DNA of 64,000 bases. It comes from Kitagawia praeruptora (lineage: Eukaryota; Streptophyta; Magnoliopsida; Apiales; Apiaceae). Of the stretch, positions 1 through 11,257 are shown one piece after another. Within the stretch, counting starts at the first letter, position 1. Each line of letters starts with the position of its first letter. The stretch lies in the NCBI GenBank assembly GCA_037693485.1, contig CM075354.1:58699501-58763500 (forward strand). The letters are read 5' to 3'. Position numbers and translations under genes: made by a program. The notes below the pieces were generated by a model that did no database searches, was not told where the DNA came from, and saw only the letters and a program-made list of their open reading frames with translations.

Positions 1-2363
1 AAATACCAGCTAAATTTTGGGGGAATGCATACTCTGTGCCACATATATAATCAACAGAATGCCTTTAAGCAGCATAGGTAATTCTACACCCTACTTCAAA
101 CTTCATGCTACTGATTCTTCTTTAGATCATATAAGAACATTTGGTTGTTTATGTTATGTGGCTACTACAAAACCTCATCGAACCAAGTTTGATCCTAGAT
201 CAATACCTGGTGTTTTCTTAGGATATGCACCAGCTCAAAAAGGATATAAAATTCTCAATCTTATCACTTCTGAGTTGTTAGTTTCAAGAGATGTGTTATT
301 TTTTGAAAATCATTTTCCATTTCATCTCATAACTAACAATTCTACTCCTGATCATAATGCCATATTTCTTCCTAATATTACTTCCAATTCTGCAGATGAC
401 TTTGATAACATTTATCCTCAAACTTTTTCCAATTCACCACCACTTAATTCTACTGATTATGTTTCACCACCACATAGTCCACCAAGTACATTTAATTCAC
501 CTGCTTCTTCAAGTTCTTCTGATTCATCTAGTTCAGATTCTATTTTAAATAATTCTTTACATTCTACTTCACAAATTACTGATATTAGTATTCCACTCAG
601 ACATTCAAATCGAAATAGAAATCCTCCATCTTATCTCAAAGATTATCACTTTCATATCAGTACAATGTCAACTGTTCCTACTTGGTGTCAATCTGTAGCT
701 TATGATAATTTTCATTCTTCCCATAAAGCTTTACTCTCCAATATTTGTAATATTTCTGAGCCACTATCCTATAAAGAAGTTGCAGCGAATCCTTTGTGGG
801 TAGAAGCCATGAATAAAGAAATTAAAGCCCTTGCTGACAATAAAACTTGGGATCTTGTACCATCACCTCCTGGTAAGAAGGCTATGGGTTGTCGATGGGT
901 CTTCAAAGTGAAGTTAAAATCTGATGATTCCCTTGAAAGGTGCAAAGCACGTTTAGTAGCTAAGGGCTACAATCAAAAGTATGGGATTGATTTTGAAGAA
1001 ACATTCTCACCTGTTGTAAAAATGAATACAGTTCGATGTTTAATTGCTTTAGCTGCCAGCAGAAAATGGGATTTATACCAATTAGACGTCAACAACGCTT
1101 TCCTACATGGTGATTTAAGTGAAGAAGTCTATATGACAGTTCCTGAAGGTATTTCTGCTCCACCTAATTTTGTTTGTCGACTAAGAAAGTCCCTCTATGG
1201 ATTACGACAGGCTTCCAGAAAATGGTTTGAAAAACTAGTGAGTGAACTGTTGGATCAAGGTTTTGTTCAATCAAAGAACGATTATAGTCTTTTTATAAAG
1301 AAATCAGGTGATCGTATTACCATTATGGTTGTGTATGTCGATGACATCATAGTTACTGGAAATGATTTCCCTACTATATCTCATATCAAGGCTCATTTGG
1401 ATGCTGTTTTTAGCATCAAGGATCTGGGTAAACTTCATTACTTTCTTGGCATTGAAGTTGGTTATTATACATCTGGAATTACACTTACTCAGCATAAGTT
1501 TACAAGAGAGTTATTACAAGATTGTTCTGTTGATCTTTCTAAACCAACTTCTACACCATTGCCCCTTACTCTTAAGCTTACTGCAGATGAAGGTCCTTTG
1601 TTTTCTGATCCAGAACAATACAGGTCCTTGGTTGGTAAATTGAACTATTTAACCAATACTCGACCTGATTTGAACTGTGCAGTACAAATTCTCAGTCAGT
1701 TTATGCATAAACCTCGTATCTCTCATTTTGAGGCTCTTTCTCATACTTTGAGATATCTTAACAATACTTTCTGGTCAAGGTATTTTACTTATGGCATCAG
1801 ATTCCTTGACACTTCAGGCTTACTCAGATTCTGATTGGGCTTCTTGCCCAGATTCCAGACGATCAATAACTGGTTATATTCTTTTATTTGGTCAGTCACC
1901 AATTGCTTGGAAATCAAAAAAACAAACTACAGTTTCCAGGTCATCTTCTGAGGCTGAATACAGAGCTATGGCAGCTGCTGCTTCTGAAGTAACTTGGACA
2001 GTGCGATTACTTGAAGAACTTGGAGTTCAAAATCTGAAACCAGTCACTCTTCATTGTGACAATCAATCTGCCCTTCACATTGCTCGAAATCCAGTTTTTC
2101 ATGAGCGTACTAAGCATATTGAGATCGATTGTCATTTCACTCGTGATAAGGTTTTAGAAGGCGTCTTACAGTTGACATATCTTCCTACACATAATCAAAT
2201 TGCAGACATATTCACTAAGATTCTTCCTTCACCACAGTTCAACATGTTACTTTCCAAGTTGGGATTGTCTTCTACACCTCCCAACTTGAGGGGGGGTATT
2301 GGAAATATTACTACAGCTACTAGTCGTCCAGCTCAGACTACACATCCACCTCCTCCAGCTTGA
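1..2363 (+). pseudogene. 5'-truncated Ty1/copia pol: integrase C-terminus, reverse transcriptase, RNase H
   Basis: The window opens inside the integrase of a Ty1/copia retrotransposon. In order the reading frame shows the integrase C-terminal part (FLGYAP near residue 70), a Ser/Thr/Pro-rich linker (about residues 120-200), reverse transcriptase (CRWVFKVKLK, QLDVNNAFLHGDL, catalytic YVDDI at about 1334-1348), then RNase H (SDSDWASCPDSRRS, SSSEAEYRAM). Reverse transcriptase and RNase H copy the element RNA into DNA in cytoplasmic particles. A one-base shift near 1770 moves the frame; the RNase H part continues to the stop at 2361-2363. The last residues (LRGG) overlap the polypurine tract, which is usual for this superfamily. 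Gag and protease lie outside the window, so completeness cannot be judged. The frameshift makes this copy non-functional. The lineage differs from the two Sireviruses further on. Confidence 0.9.
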
Positions 2364-2585
2364 TCTACATGTCCACATCAGCATTAGTGTACATGCTATT
2401 TATAGAAAGTTAGTTACACAAAAATAGAAGGTTGTTAGATTGTTACTTGTATATAACCTAGAGATGATATTCTGTATTAGTTAGTTTTTCATTTTACAGT
2501 TTTGTCATTGTCTTCCTCACATTGTAAACTCTGAACTCTCTCTGTAAATAACAATGGTTTTAATGGAGGTTTACATTGATATTCA
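2297..2585 (+). repeat. 3' LTR of the copia element (boundaries approximate)
   Basis: A polypurine tract (GAGGGGGGG, 2288-2296) directly precedes a sequence beginning TATTGGAAATATTA, the position where a copia 3' LTR starts; the second base appears mutated from the usual TG. It contains a TATA-like CTATTTATAG near 2395 and a CT-rich stretch before about 2585, where a CA could be the end. The 5' LTR is outside the window and no target duplication can be checked, so the right edge is an estimate. Confidence 0.5.
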
Positions 2586-3083
2586 CTGATTCATAACTGA
2601 GTATATGAAAATGAGTTAGTTTAACAAGATTATCATTAGATATTCATAAAAATTTGAGTGATCATTCAATAATGTTAAATTTATATTAAAGAGTTTTCAA
2701 ATTTTTAAATGTCATATATATCTAAAGTTTTTTTTTTTTTTTTTGCTAATTTTTAGATATCAATCAATCGAGATCAAATACTAGACTTCTTTTGGATTCC
2801 TTGGTTGACTGATATATCACTACACCATAAAAGGCCTACGGCAACACCAAAAAAGTGTTGGCGTAGGCCCGAAATATGTTGCTGTAGGGCCAAAAAACCC
2901 CTAAGGCAACATTTTGCTGATGTTGCCATTTTTGCCGTTGCCTTTGGGGGTCAATAGCAACATTCTTATTCTCTATGGCAACATGAGTTTTAATGTTGGC
3001 ATAGACTTCTTTTAGCAACATTACTAGTAGTCTTTAGTAACATAATATTATGTTGCCTTTGTGTAATATTTTTTTAAAAAATA

Positions 3084-3194
3084 GTGGGTCCCACCAGTGG
3101 ACCCCCCAGTTGGGCCCACTTTTAGGACCCATAGTGGGGCCCACTTTTGGGGCCCACTTATGGGACCCACTGTGGGGCCCACTGTGGGACCCAC
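3084..3194. repeat. Array of GTGGGNCCCAC palindromes (TCP-site-like) in the CACTA subterminal region
   Basis: About nine copies or near copies of GTGGGNCCCAC follow one another in 111 bp (for example GTGGGTCCCAC at 3084, GTGGGGCCCAC near 3134 and 3172, GTGGGACCCAC at 3184). This matches the known consensus bound by plant TCP transcription factors (GGNCCCAC / GTGGNCCC). The array occurs at one end only of the element. Binding is inferred from the motif. Confidence 0.8.
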
Positions 3195-4635
3195 TTTTAT
3201 GGCAACACAAATTTTAGCCTATAGCAACATTTTCTAGTAACTTTTGTTAACATTAATTTTCCTTTTGCCAACATTTTATACCATCAATGGCAACACTTTT
3301 CTATTTCCACCAGAAAATCAAATATATTAAAATATGCATTCACAAAATACCAAATCAATACAACCAACAATCAGAATAATCAATACTACATAATCTAGAT
3401 TCACTACAATCACGACCAACAACATAAAAAGTTACTAGAGCCAAGGAACTAGTAATGTATCAGAAGGATGCCCATCCTGGTTCCGTTACTAGAGTCTCTG
3501 GCAGAGTGACAACTGAACTTGATTGGAAGACACCAAACTTCTCCATGAACAAAAAAACTGAAATATTTGTTTAAATCTTTATTCCAAAAAAACTGAAATG
3601 TTGTTTGGCAACAGAAACACCAAGAAATTGTTTTTCTGAAAAAAAAAAGGGAGCAGTCCTCATTAGAGAAATATAGAAGTAAAATTTAGAACAATGCAGT
3701 TGTCAAATATTCAGTTCCAACCAGAAACAAAGGTTACATGAAAAGCATACCAGTAACAAACAGCTTTTTTGTTCCTATGCTGATCGTTTGGGCGGCCGCT
3801 GACGAATCAACAGAGTCACTAGACTGTAACATATTCTTACCTGGACGTTTCATCCCATCAGAACGGTATATAGCATCGCATCATTTGATATATAATACAT
3901 ATAATAATCACAGACATATGAATTAATACTACGTATAAGATTCTGGCCATACTGGAAACAATTATCCAAGTCCATAAACTCCCAGGTAAAGTTGTGGAGT
4001 ACTGTCAAATCATCAAGAAATGATATAAACAAACATGATGATACAGTTATAATCATCTTTTTGTTAAAAAATTTAAAATTTTCCTTGAAGATCGATAAGA
4101 TAGTTAGAACATTGTAACAACTTATCTTCTGCTTGTTGAAACTAATTATGTTTAAATACTGTTACACGAAATAAAAAATGTTTTCTAAATAACTGATTTA
4201 ATTCTAAAAGAGCATAAGAAAGCAGCAAATAATAGCAAAGAATGATAAATCAGGTGCATTTCCTATATCGCAAAACACCAGTATATACTATGTAACATAG
4301 AAAAAGACAACCTCAGCAAGATTAGAGACAAAAATATGAATTAGAAATAGAAAATTCAGCAAGTACAAATTTACTTAACATTTAGTATGCTATTACCTTC
4401 GGAATCTTTATTGGTATCCCATTTTTCATCTAGCTGGACAGATAGAACTCCAGGAACTCATGTGGCATGCTTACCAATATTACTTCAAATGTAATATATA
4501 GTTCAGAAAAGATACCAACTGCGTGAAGCAAATGAAAAAAAAATATGAAGAGGAAGAGAAGTATAAATAAGGCAGGCTGAACCGCTAAAGGTATAATAGA
4601 TTGCAAAATTCTGTGAGAAGGTTTGTGAAAAATAT

Positions 4636-4756
4636 GAATGGGAGAAAGAAGTGGTCACTCATTTATAAATTAGAATCAATCTGGATGTTTATTCAGGGAG
4701 AAATAAGTGGTCACTCATTTATTAATTGGAATCAATCTGGATGTTTATTCAGATTG
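4636..4756. repeat. Imperfect tandem duplication inside the CACTA element
   Basis: A block containing AGTGGTCACTCATTTAT and TGGATGTTTATTCAG occurs twice in succession (about 4645-4698 and 4701-4754) with a few differences. It is a local duplication in an intron-like stretch. A second short one (about 26 bp, near 5693-5745) lies beside the captured exons. Confidence 0.75.
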
Positions 4757-4966
4757 ATGGAATGGAAAGAACATTAAACAAATATCCTGATTTAAAATCG
4801 AGAAAATAGTTTAAATTTCATTTCATTCCTCCATTTCATTTATCCATTGAACAATGTTATTGTTAGAGTTAAAAACCTACTTATATACGAGATCTTTTAC
4901 TCTTTTACTACAAAATTATCACAAATCCAAATCCTGGTTCGGATATACATAATAACAAGAACTTAC

Positions 4967-5659
4967 CATTCACCATGATGATAAATATAGCATGCCAAAA
5001 GGGTGGTATAGCTCTGGGGGGGAATCATGACTAACGGAGACGAAAGGTCAGCCCAATACCACCAATATACGATTACCACATGTAGAGCAAACACAAAAGA
5101 GATGCCAACTAAAGTTGAATGTCTCCTCTCTCCCTGCAGATAATAGTTACATATATAGTTTATCTAAATAAACTTGCTGTACATTTAAAGGAATACAGAT
5201 ATATATCAGCTACACCTTTAGAGCTGTCTGATTTCTTAGAATATCATTCGACTTGAACATAAAGGCAGCAACCCATATTGTAAGAAGGAAGCCTGCAAGC
5301 CATCTTAGTAGCTATGTAAGACTATAAGAAAACATGTGATTTCTAAGATGCTATTACGGATATAAGTAGAGTGAGTGTTGTTGTCGCCACTGACAATACT
5401 ACATTTCAGCTAATGCTAGTAATTCATTTGCAGATTCAAAGCTGTTCTTAAATCTTGTCTCTCTGAACATGTGTCTCCAACTATGGACTATCTCCAACAT
5501 AATGCAAGTTTAAAATAGACAGGCATGAGAAAAATTAAAAAGTTTACGGAAAGTCTGGGAACCTTAAAATATGTCTTTAAGAAAACATTACCTTCCAAAT
5601 GCTGGCGAATGAAAACGAGTAACAAAAGCAAAGAGAATGGAAGGACTTGCTCAATCAAC
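4967..5659 (-). pseudogene. Captured exons of an RNFT-like RING/transmembrane E3 ubiquitin ligase gene
   Basis: On the minus strand three exons can be read: 5659-5592, 5292-5216 and 5133-4967, each with AG acceptor and GT donor. Exon phases match across both junctions (1+2 bases make a Gly codon; the next join is in phase 0). The peptide pieces include QVLPFSLLLLLVFIRQHLE, FLLTIWVAAFMFKSNDILR and ISFVFALHVVIVYWWY, i.e. hydrophobic membrane segments that I recognise from memory as the membrane domain of plant RNFT-type proteins, endomembrane ubiquitin ligases with a C-terminal RING finger. In the third exon an extra C in a C run near 5025-5031 shifts the frame; on the other side the frame resumes with PPFWHAIFIIMVN. 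The N-terminal exons and the RING exon are not found. This is a transduplicated fragment inside a transposon and cannot make the full enzyme. Identification was made without a database search. Confidence 0.75.
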
Positions 5660-7026
5660 CTGGCAGCTTACAAAAATATTCCAAAAATGAGGAATGGAAC
5701 TGGAATCATCTAGGTGAGAATGGAACTGGAATCATCTAGGTGAGGAGAGGATGCATCATGAGAAGTATAATGAGGGTAATTGTGCAGCACACCAGAATAT
5801 TCCAAAAATGAGGACATAGGAGAATGAAAAAAGTTGGAAGCTGTAAAAACCAAGTCAAATACTCATAAAACATGAACATCAAATACTTACAAAACAACAA
5901 ATACTCACAAATAACGAACAGGACTAAAACAGAACATGAAACAAGCCCCAAAATAATTGAACACGCAAATAAATAAGATATAGAAATACCTTGAACTCCG
6001 AAAACCCAAATCGAACATGACGGAAACCCTAATTTTGAAGCCCCAAATTAAACCCGATTGAAGCCCAAAAATTGACCTTACCCATTTGAAGCCCTAATTC
6101 GAAATCAACTGTGAGACAAAAAAAGCCCCAAATTAGTGGGAAAAAATATTAAACTAAAGGCCCAAATTGAACCAATTGAACCCGAATACTAAAGCAGCAA
6201 AGACTGTGAGAGATGTGCATGTGAGAGAGAAAGAGAGGAGAGAGTATAGAGAATATGTGTGAAGATTTCGTGGGAGTGTGTGTGCGCGCGGCGAAGAGAG
6301 AAGAGAGCGAGAGACTGCTGTGACAAAAATAGAAGGGAAATGAGAATTGTAAGTGAAAAGAGCAACGATATACTGAATTGGTTGGGCGGGCTTTTTGCCG
6401 CTCACCAATTTGCCCCAAATTGTCATGCTTTTGTCTCTTTGAGGGAAAAGATAATTCAATTTTTCTTTTTTTTATTTTGAAAAAATAATTTATTTTTTCA
6501 CTAAATATTCAGTTTTTTTTACATAATTTGAAATAATATATTTAAATATTTTTAGTCATACACAAAAATATTTTTATTTTAATGATATATTAAAATATGT
6601 ATAGAAAAAAATTCATTTTAAAAATTTTGTTCAATAATATTTAACGAACATAAAAATAAATTATTCACCTTAAAATATTTTAACATTTTTAATGAAATAT
6701 TCACTTCTACTGGAATATTCTTGAATTTTATAAAAACTTCTTAATTATTTTTTATCCAAATAAATTAACTTTTATGTGAAAAAAGGTTTAACTTTTATTT
6801 TTATTAGAAAATGTAAACTTTTGTTCATTACGAAATTATGGCAACACAATTTGATACCTACGGCAATATGCAAACACTTTTATTCTATAGCAACATAATT
6901 TTTCTACCTAAGGCAACATAAAAATGATAATGTTGTAATAGCCAAAAACATGCATGGCAAAGGCAACATATTCAAAGGCAACATAGGCTCTAAATGTGAT
7001 AGTAGGCCTTTTATGGTGTAGTGTAT

Positions 7027-7718
7027 GTGGCTTGTTTTGTTAAAAAATGTGTATGATTTCTAAAAGCGCAATAGGCATGCAGTACATGTACTCCAGTTTC
7101 CATGAATGAAATGAACGTTAAGCAAACAAACGGAATGGGACTTGCGTAGCTTGAGAAACAAAGTATTTAACAATCAAAATATCAAAACAATAAAAAGGTT
7201 TCTTTCCCCTAAAAGATTTCAAGATCTGTTTTCTCTTTGATAGAGACTTTCCACAATTAATCTAATTTTACTCCTAGTGGAATTCTTAATTTTCTTATTA
7301 TAAGAAATGATTAAAAATAAGCTGCACGATTAGGAGATCCCGCGAAGAAAATGACAAATTGTAGTTGTGCAATTTCGTAGAAAGTACAAAAATAATGAAC
7401 CTACTTTATCAACAACCCAAAAAAAGTGTGTGTCCAGCGTTAATTTCTGTGTGTGATATTGGGAATGCAAAAAACAAAGAGTTTCGCGGCCGCGACAGCC
7501 TGTGAGGTTTTTATATTATTTCAAAGAAAAGGATGTATACCATCTTGTACGTCTCCTTTGGTTGTGCTCATGGAGTCATGTGCTGCTACTAATTTATCGA
7601 GATCGCAATTAATTCTAGAAAAGACTTTCGAAACTTTTTTGCGAACCTAAAACATATTTCTCGAAAAGCATTGATATTATTTCTCATATGCTTTTAGGGC
7701 CGGTACTGAATTTTGCAT
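7027..7718. other. Intergenic DNA without a recognisable gene
   Basis: AT-rich sequence between the CACTA element and the next MITE. A 65-codon open frame at 7453-7650 has no recognisable domain, and its flanks show no plant gene structure. Nothing else is supported here. Confidence 0.6.
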
Positions 7719-7727
7719 AAATAACAT

Positions 7728-7928
7728 GAGTAGTGCTAGGTATCCCAAATTGGTACCCAAAAAATACTCCCAAATGATGTGGCATTGATGAGTTGGATGT
7801 ATAGAAAATTTTAATTGGTGGGATTTATATGGCCCTGGCGGGCCCATTGTAATTATAACCATTCAGATAATGACATGTGTATTTTGGGAAAAAATTTGGG
7901 TACCAATTTGGGGTACCTAGCATTTTCC
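7728..7928. mobile_element. Mutator-like MITE (201 bp)
   Basis: Long imperfect terminal inverted repeats of about 45 bp (TGCTAGGTATCCCAAATTGG on the left; the complement of the right end reads TGCTAGGTACCCCAAATTGG) surround a short centre. The element is flanked by a 9-bp direct repeat AAATAACAT (7719-7727 and 7929-7937). A 9-bp duplication is the Mutator superfamily signature. There is no coding capacity. Confidence 0.85.
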
Positions 7929-8019
7929 AAATAACATTACTAGCTTGTAATCCATGACTATGTCATGCATGTTTAATTTTTTTAACATATTTTTTAGCTT
8001 ATAAAAGTAATTTATAAGA

Positions 8020-8125
8020 TATATAATAATATGATGAAAAGTAATTTATAAAAGTAATTTATAATAATTTATAAAAGTAATTTATAAAAGTAATTTATAA
8101 TAATTTATAAAAATAAAATTAAAAA
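8020..8125. repeat. AT-rich tandem repeat (AAAAGTAATTTAT-type unit)
   Basis: Short units of the type AAAAGTAATTTAT and AATAATTTATA are repeated several times in a row with small variations. It looks like a low-complexity minisatellite. Confidence 0.75.
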
Positions 8126-8322
8126 GAAATAATTATATCTAACTATTCTTATTAGTAGTCTGTCTCAAAATCCAACCATTAAATGTACCAAAAAAAGTTC
8201 CAAACTACCAATCAAATTAAGGCTAATTTGATTGTAATAATATAACATAGGTATGTAGAGTGACAACTGAAGAACATAAATAAAATTTAAAAATGCTCTC
8301 AAATTTCACTATGTCAACTTTG

Positions 8323-8660
8323 AGGGTGTTTGACATTACTTAAAATAAGTTACTTTTGATTTAATGAAGGTGTTTTTAACTTAATGGAGAAAGTAAAGTT
8401 GTTTACTTTAAGTTGAATGAAAGTGTTTGGGTAATTTTATTTAAAGTTAAGTGGAGGTTTAATAATTTTGACTTAAAGTGAAATTTGACTTAAAAAAAAT
8501 TTAAATTCTTAATATTTAAACTTTACAAGAATCAAGAATCGTGAAAAAAAAAAAAACTTGATACTATAAGCCATAAGTCAAAAATACCTAAATGAAACTT
8601 ATAACTTAAAGCAGTTTTTTAACTTAAAGCGGACTTAAAACCCCTATGGTCAAACAACCC
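8323..8660. mobile_element. hAT-like MITE
   Basis: The left end GGGTGTTTGAC and the right end GTCAAACAACCC are near-perfect inverted repeats around an AT-rich body rich in ACTTAAAGT words. The same end type and body words recur in the element at 9769-10168, so the two belong to one broad family. No target duplication was confirmed. Confidence 0.65.
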
Positions 8661-8669
8661 AAAAACAAC

Positions 8670-9540
8670 TTAGGGCTCATTTGTTAACAGGTGAATGACA
8701 CCATATGAACTGAACCATTCTTATCTCCATCATTCAGATTGTTTGTTTTGCATTTTAAAATTCTGGATGAATCAAAAAGTCACCGGACGATACCCCATAA
8801 TATTGGAGTTGAATGGTTCGCAATACATCTTCTTTCTAAATCCATATTATGTACAACTATTTAAAAAAAAAAAACTTTTACCCATATTGTATTTGCAAAC
8901 ATGTGCCAAAGTATAAAATATTTTTTAAATAATCATTATAAAATAAAATAAAACTATTTCCAAAATAAATATGTAACGTTAAACAATTTTTTTATGTTTG
9001 TGTACAATACAATAATTTGTGTCTACTTGGACAGTTGGACTAGATTAACACAGTACAAAAATTTCTTTACACTTTTTAAAATTATAAATTAATTTTATAG
9101 GAGGTCAAGGGTTCGACCCCTGGGTGTGTGTGAGTTTAGATTGTATTAGTTTCCTTTCTTTGTATTTGTATTTGTATTTGTATTTGGCCGGGGGTCCTTC
9201 GGAAACAGCCTCCCTATTGTATAGGGGCATGGTCTGCGTACATTTACCCTCCTCAGACACCACTTTGAGTGGTATTATAACTGAGTAAGCTAAGTTTTTT
9301 ATGTTAATATGTTAAAATTTTGGTAAAACTTTTTATATAATGTTTTCTAGACATATCAATGTAAAATATTTATAAAAAACATTATAAATAATTTAATCGT
9401 GAAAATAGGTAAATGTAATTATTCAGAAATTTCATTTATTTTTATCAAACGATACTGTTCATTCAACATTCAGATTTTAATTCGTTCAGAAATCTTAATT
9501 GTTCAGAAAATATTATTCAGATTTAACAAATGACCCCTTA
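8670..9540. mobile_element. Non-autonomous DNA element with TIRs, containing a SINE
   Basis: The left end TTAGGGCTCATTTGTTAA and the complement of the right end (TAAGGGGTCATTTGTTAA) form a terminal inverted repeat; similarity may extend a few bases outward (AACAACTT on both sides). The 870-bp body has no coding capacity; the frame at 8695-8916 encodes nothing recognisable. A SINE sits inside it at about 9098-9283, so the SINE is the younger insertion. Confidence 0.65.
9098..9283 (+). mobile_element. Au-like SINE, 5'-truncated
   Basis: A tRNA-derived RNA polymerase III box B (GGTTCGACCCC, 9110-9120) is followed by a TTTGTA repeat run (about 9158-9187) and then the diagnostic Au SINE body: CCGGGGGTCCTTCGGAAACA, a segment GGTCTGCGTACATTTACCCT (9231-9250), and CCACTTTGAGTGG. 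The usual TTGTTG-type tail has decayed. Box A upstream is not evident, so the 5' end is truncated or diverged. SINEs of this kind are copied by LINE enzymes and encode no protein. Confidence 0.8.
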
Positions 9541-9768
9541 AAGTTGTTTTCTCCTTTCCGCACCTTTTGCCAAACAGGCTGACTTATAAATATATAAATG
9601 TTGAATATTATAAATTGTATTCGTTCTTTCTCTCATTTTAAAATTTTAGAAGCATTGCTTACTTTTTTTTGACAACGAAGTACTGCTTACTTAATACTCC
9701 CTTCGTCTCTAAATATGTTGTCTGTTTCCTCTGGACACGTTTGCCAATGCACACTTTTAATCATTAAT

Positions 9769-10168
9769 GAGCGTGTTTGGCTTAACTTAAAAAATGTTAC
9801 TTATCACTTAAAGTGCTACTTACTCACTTTAAGTGAAAAGTGATAATTTTTACTTAAAGTTAGGTGTATCTGTTTGGCTAATTCCACTTAAAGTAAATTT
9901 ATTTTTAAAAAATTAATTAAAAAAAAAAAGAAATTTATATTTTTTTGAAAGTATAAAATACAAATATATGCAAAGAATACAATACAAGTTAAAAGGTGAC
10001 TCAAATACATAAAAATTGATATACGAAAAAAAATAAGTGGAAAAAAAGTACCTCCAAGCTACTTTTTTTTTAGCCTACTTTCCACTTTAAGTGGCTCCAC
10101 TTTAAGGGGAGCCAAACACGATGGTACCAGCTTTAAGTGAAAAAAAAAAGGGGGGGCCAAACACCCTC
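9769..10168. mobile_element. hAT-like MITE with internal repeats
   Basis: The ends GAGCGTGTTTGGC and GCCAAACACCCTC are inverted repeats of 13 bases with one mismatch. Internal copies of the same end type (CTGTTTGGCTAATTCC near 9888, GGAGCCAAACACG near 10110) suggest two related copies merged or nested. The body is rich in CACTTTAAGTG palindromes. Confidence 0.7.
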
Positions 10169-10568
10169 AATATCTTCAATTTCGTATTAGTTTTAAATAT
10201 AAAAACTTCACTGTATTAAAGTACTCATAAATACGAATCCAACAAGATCACTCATGACTATATTTGATCTTATAGATTATGCGTAAATTAGTAATTTATC
10301 TCATGTTATGAACAATCCCGACATATGAAATGAGCAACTTTAAAAGAGACTGAGGGAATAGTATTAATGTATTATGTTAGAGTATAACTTGGCGCAATCT
10401 ATCGTGCTCTCTCCCTCTTTTCTCTCCTTCATAAAATTCTAAATTAAATTCAATAAAGTTTGATTTTTTTTAATATTCAAGATCATAGATCTGTGCCAAT
10501 ATTTTAATAATAATAATTTGTTAATGAGGTCTACATACTATCGTAGTTATGATCAAATTTTTGATTGG

Positions 10569-10850
10569 CTTAATAACCATTTGATCCTTCAAGTTTGCAC
10601 ACTTATATCCATAAAGTTCTAACATTTAAACTCATTCCTTTTTGCCACTCCAACTTCAGAAATGTAATTTTTAGCTACAAAACCAACGACTTTTTAACAC
10701 AAAACCGTCGTCTTTTAGAACAAATAGATGACGATTTATGACAAAAAAGTACATTTCTTAAGTTGGAGGGGCGAAAAGGAACGCTTTAAAACTGTAGAAT
10801 TTTATGAGTATAAATGTGCAAACTTGATGGGCCAAAAGATCATTAAACCT
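10569..10850. mobile_element. Hairpin MITE
   Basis: Left arm TTTGATCCTTCAAGTTTGCA and right arm (complement reads ATCTTTTGGCCCATCAAG and then TTTGCAC) pair over about 50 bases, and the rest of the body is also self-complementary, including a small inner hairpin near 10690-10735 (ACGAC / GTCGTC). No ORF of its own. Confidence 0.65.
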
Positions 10851-11257
10851 TTTGATTACATTATGACAAATTAAATATGCATATTTTTCATAAATACACC
10901 AAATCATTACATTGTCTTTCCAAGAAAGACCATAAATTTTACCTATATGAACAAAGAATGTTTCACAAAACAAGATCTACTTGATGATAGTAGTTTTAAT
11001 TAAAAAAAATTAATTTGATTTTTATAATAATTTATATGTTTGTTAATGTTTGATTATTTTAATAAATATCATATGATTTATTATTAGTAGATCTTTTTCT
11101 TAAAAGAAAGATAGTGTTAGAATTTGGTTTAGAAATAGTATTAAGTTCAAGGCAATTGAGTCGTCCTCTTAAACCGATACCTTAAGAACTGGAAGTTTAC
11201 TCTGACACTTTACCATTTCACGCGAAGTAAATAATCTTTCATAATGTATAAGACTAA

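Larger units (their letters stand above)
2818..7023. mobile_element. Non-autonomous CACTA (En/Spm) transposon carrying captured gene exons
   Basis: The two ends form a perfect 22-bp inverted repeat (2818-2839 and 7002-7023) starting CACTACACCATAAAAGGCC. They are flanked by the 3-bp duplication TAT (2815-2817, 7024-7026), the size typical of CACTA elements. Both subterminal regions (about 2838-3300 and 6840-7000) are crowded with a GGCAACA/TGTTGCC word in both orientations, the usual layout of transposase-binding subterminal repeats. No transposase ORF is present, so the 4.2-kb element must depend on a partner. The interior on the minus strand holds a CT-rich promoter-like stretch (about 6180-6330), a possible leader exon with ATG at 6018 and donor at 5989, three captured exons (4967-5659), and possible further exon pieces near 4400, 3740-3850 and 3460-3545 that I cannot identify. 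Confidence 0.93.

Noticed and set aside
6149..6459. Two overlapping minus-strand frames of 89 and 101 codons
   Set aside because: They translate a CT-rich leader-like sequence inside the CACTA element; composition is not protein-like.
7453..7650. 65-codon + strand frame
   Set aside because: No domain and no gene context; chance frame in intergenic DNA.
9101..9135. Possible tRNA gene because of the GGTTCGACCCC box
   Set aside because: No cloverleaf or box A can be formed; the following sequence is the Au SINE body.
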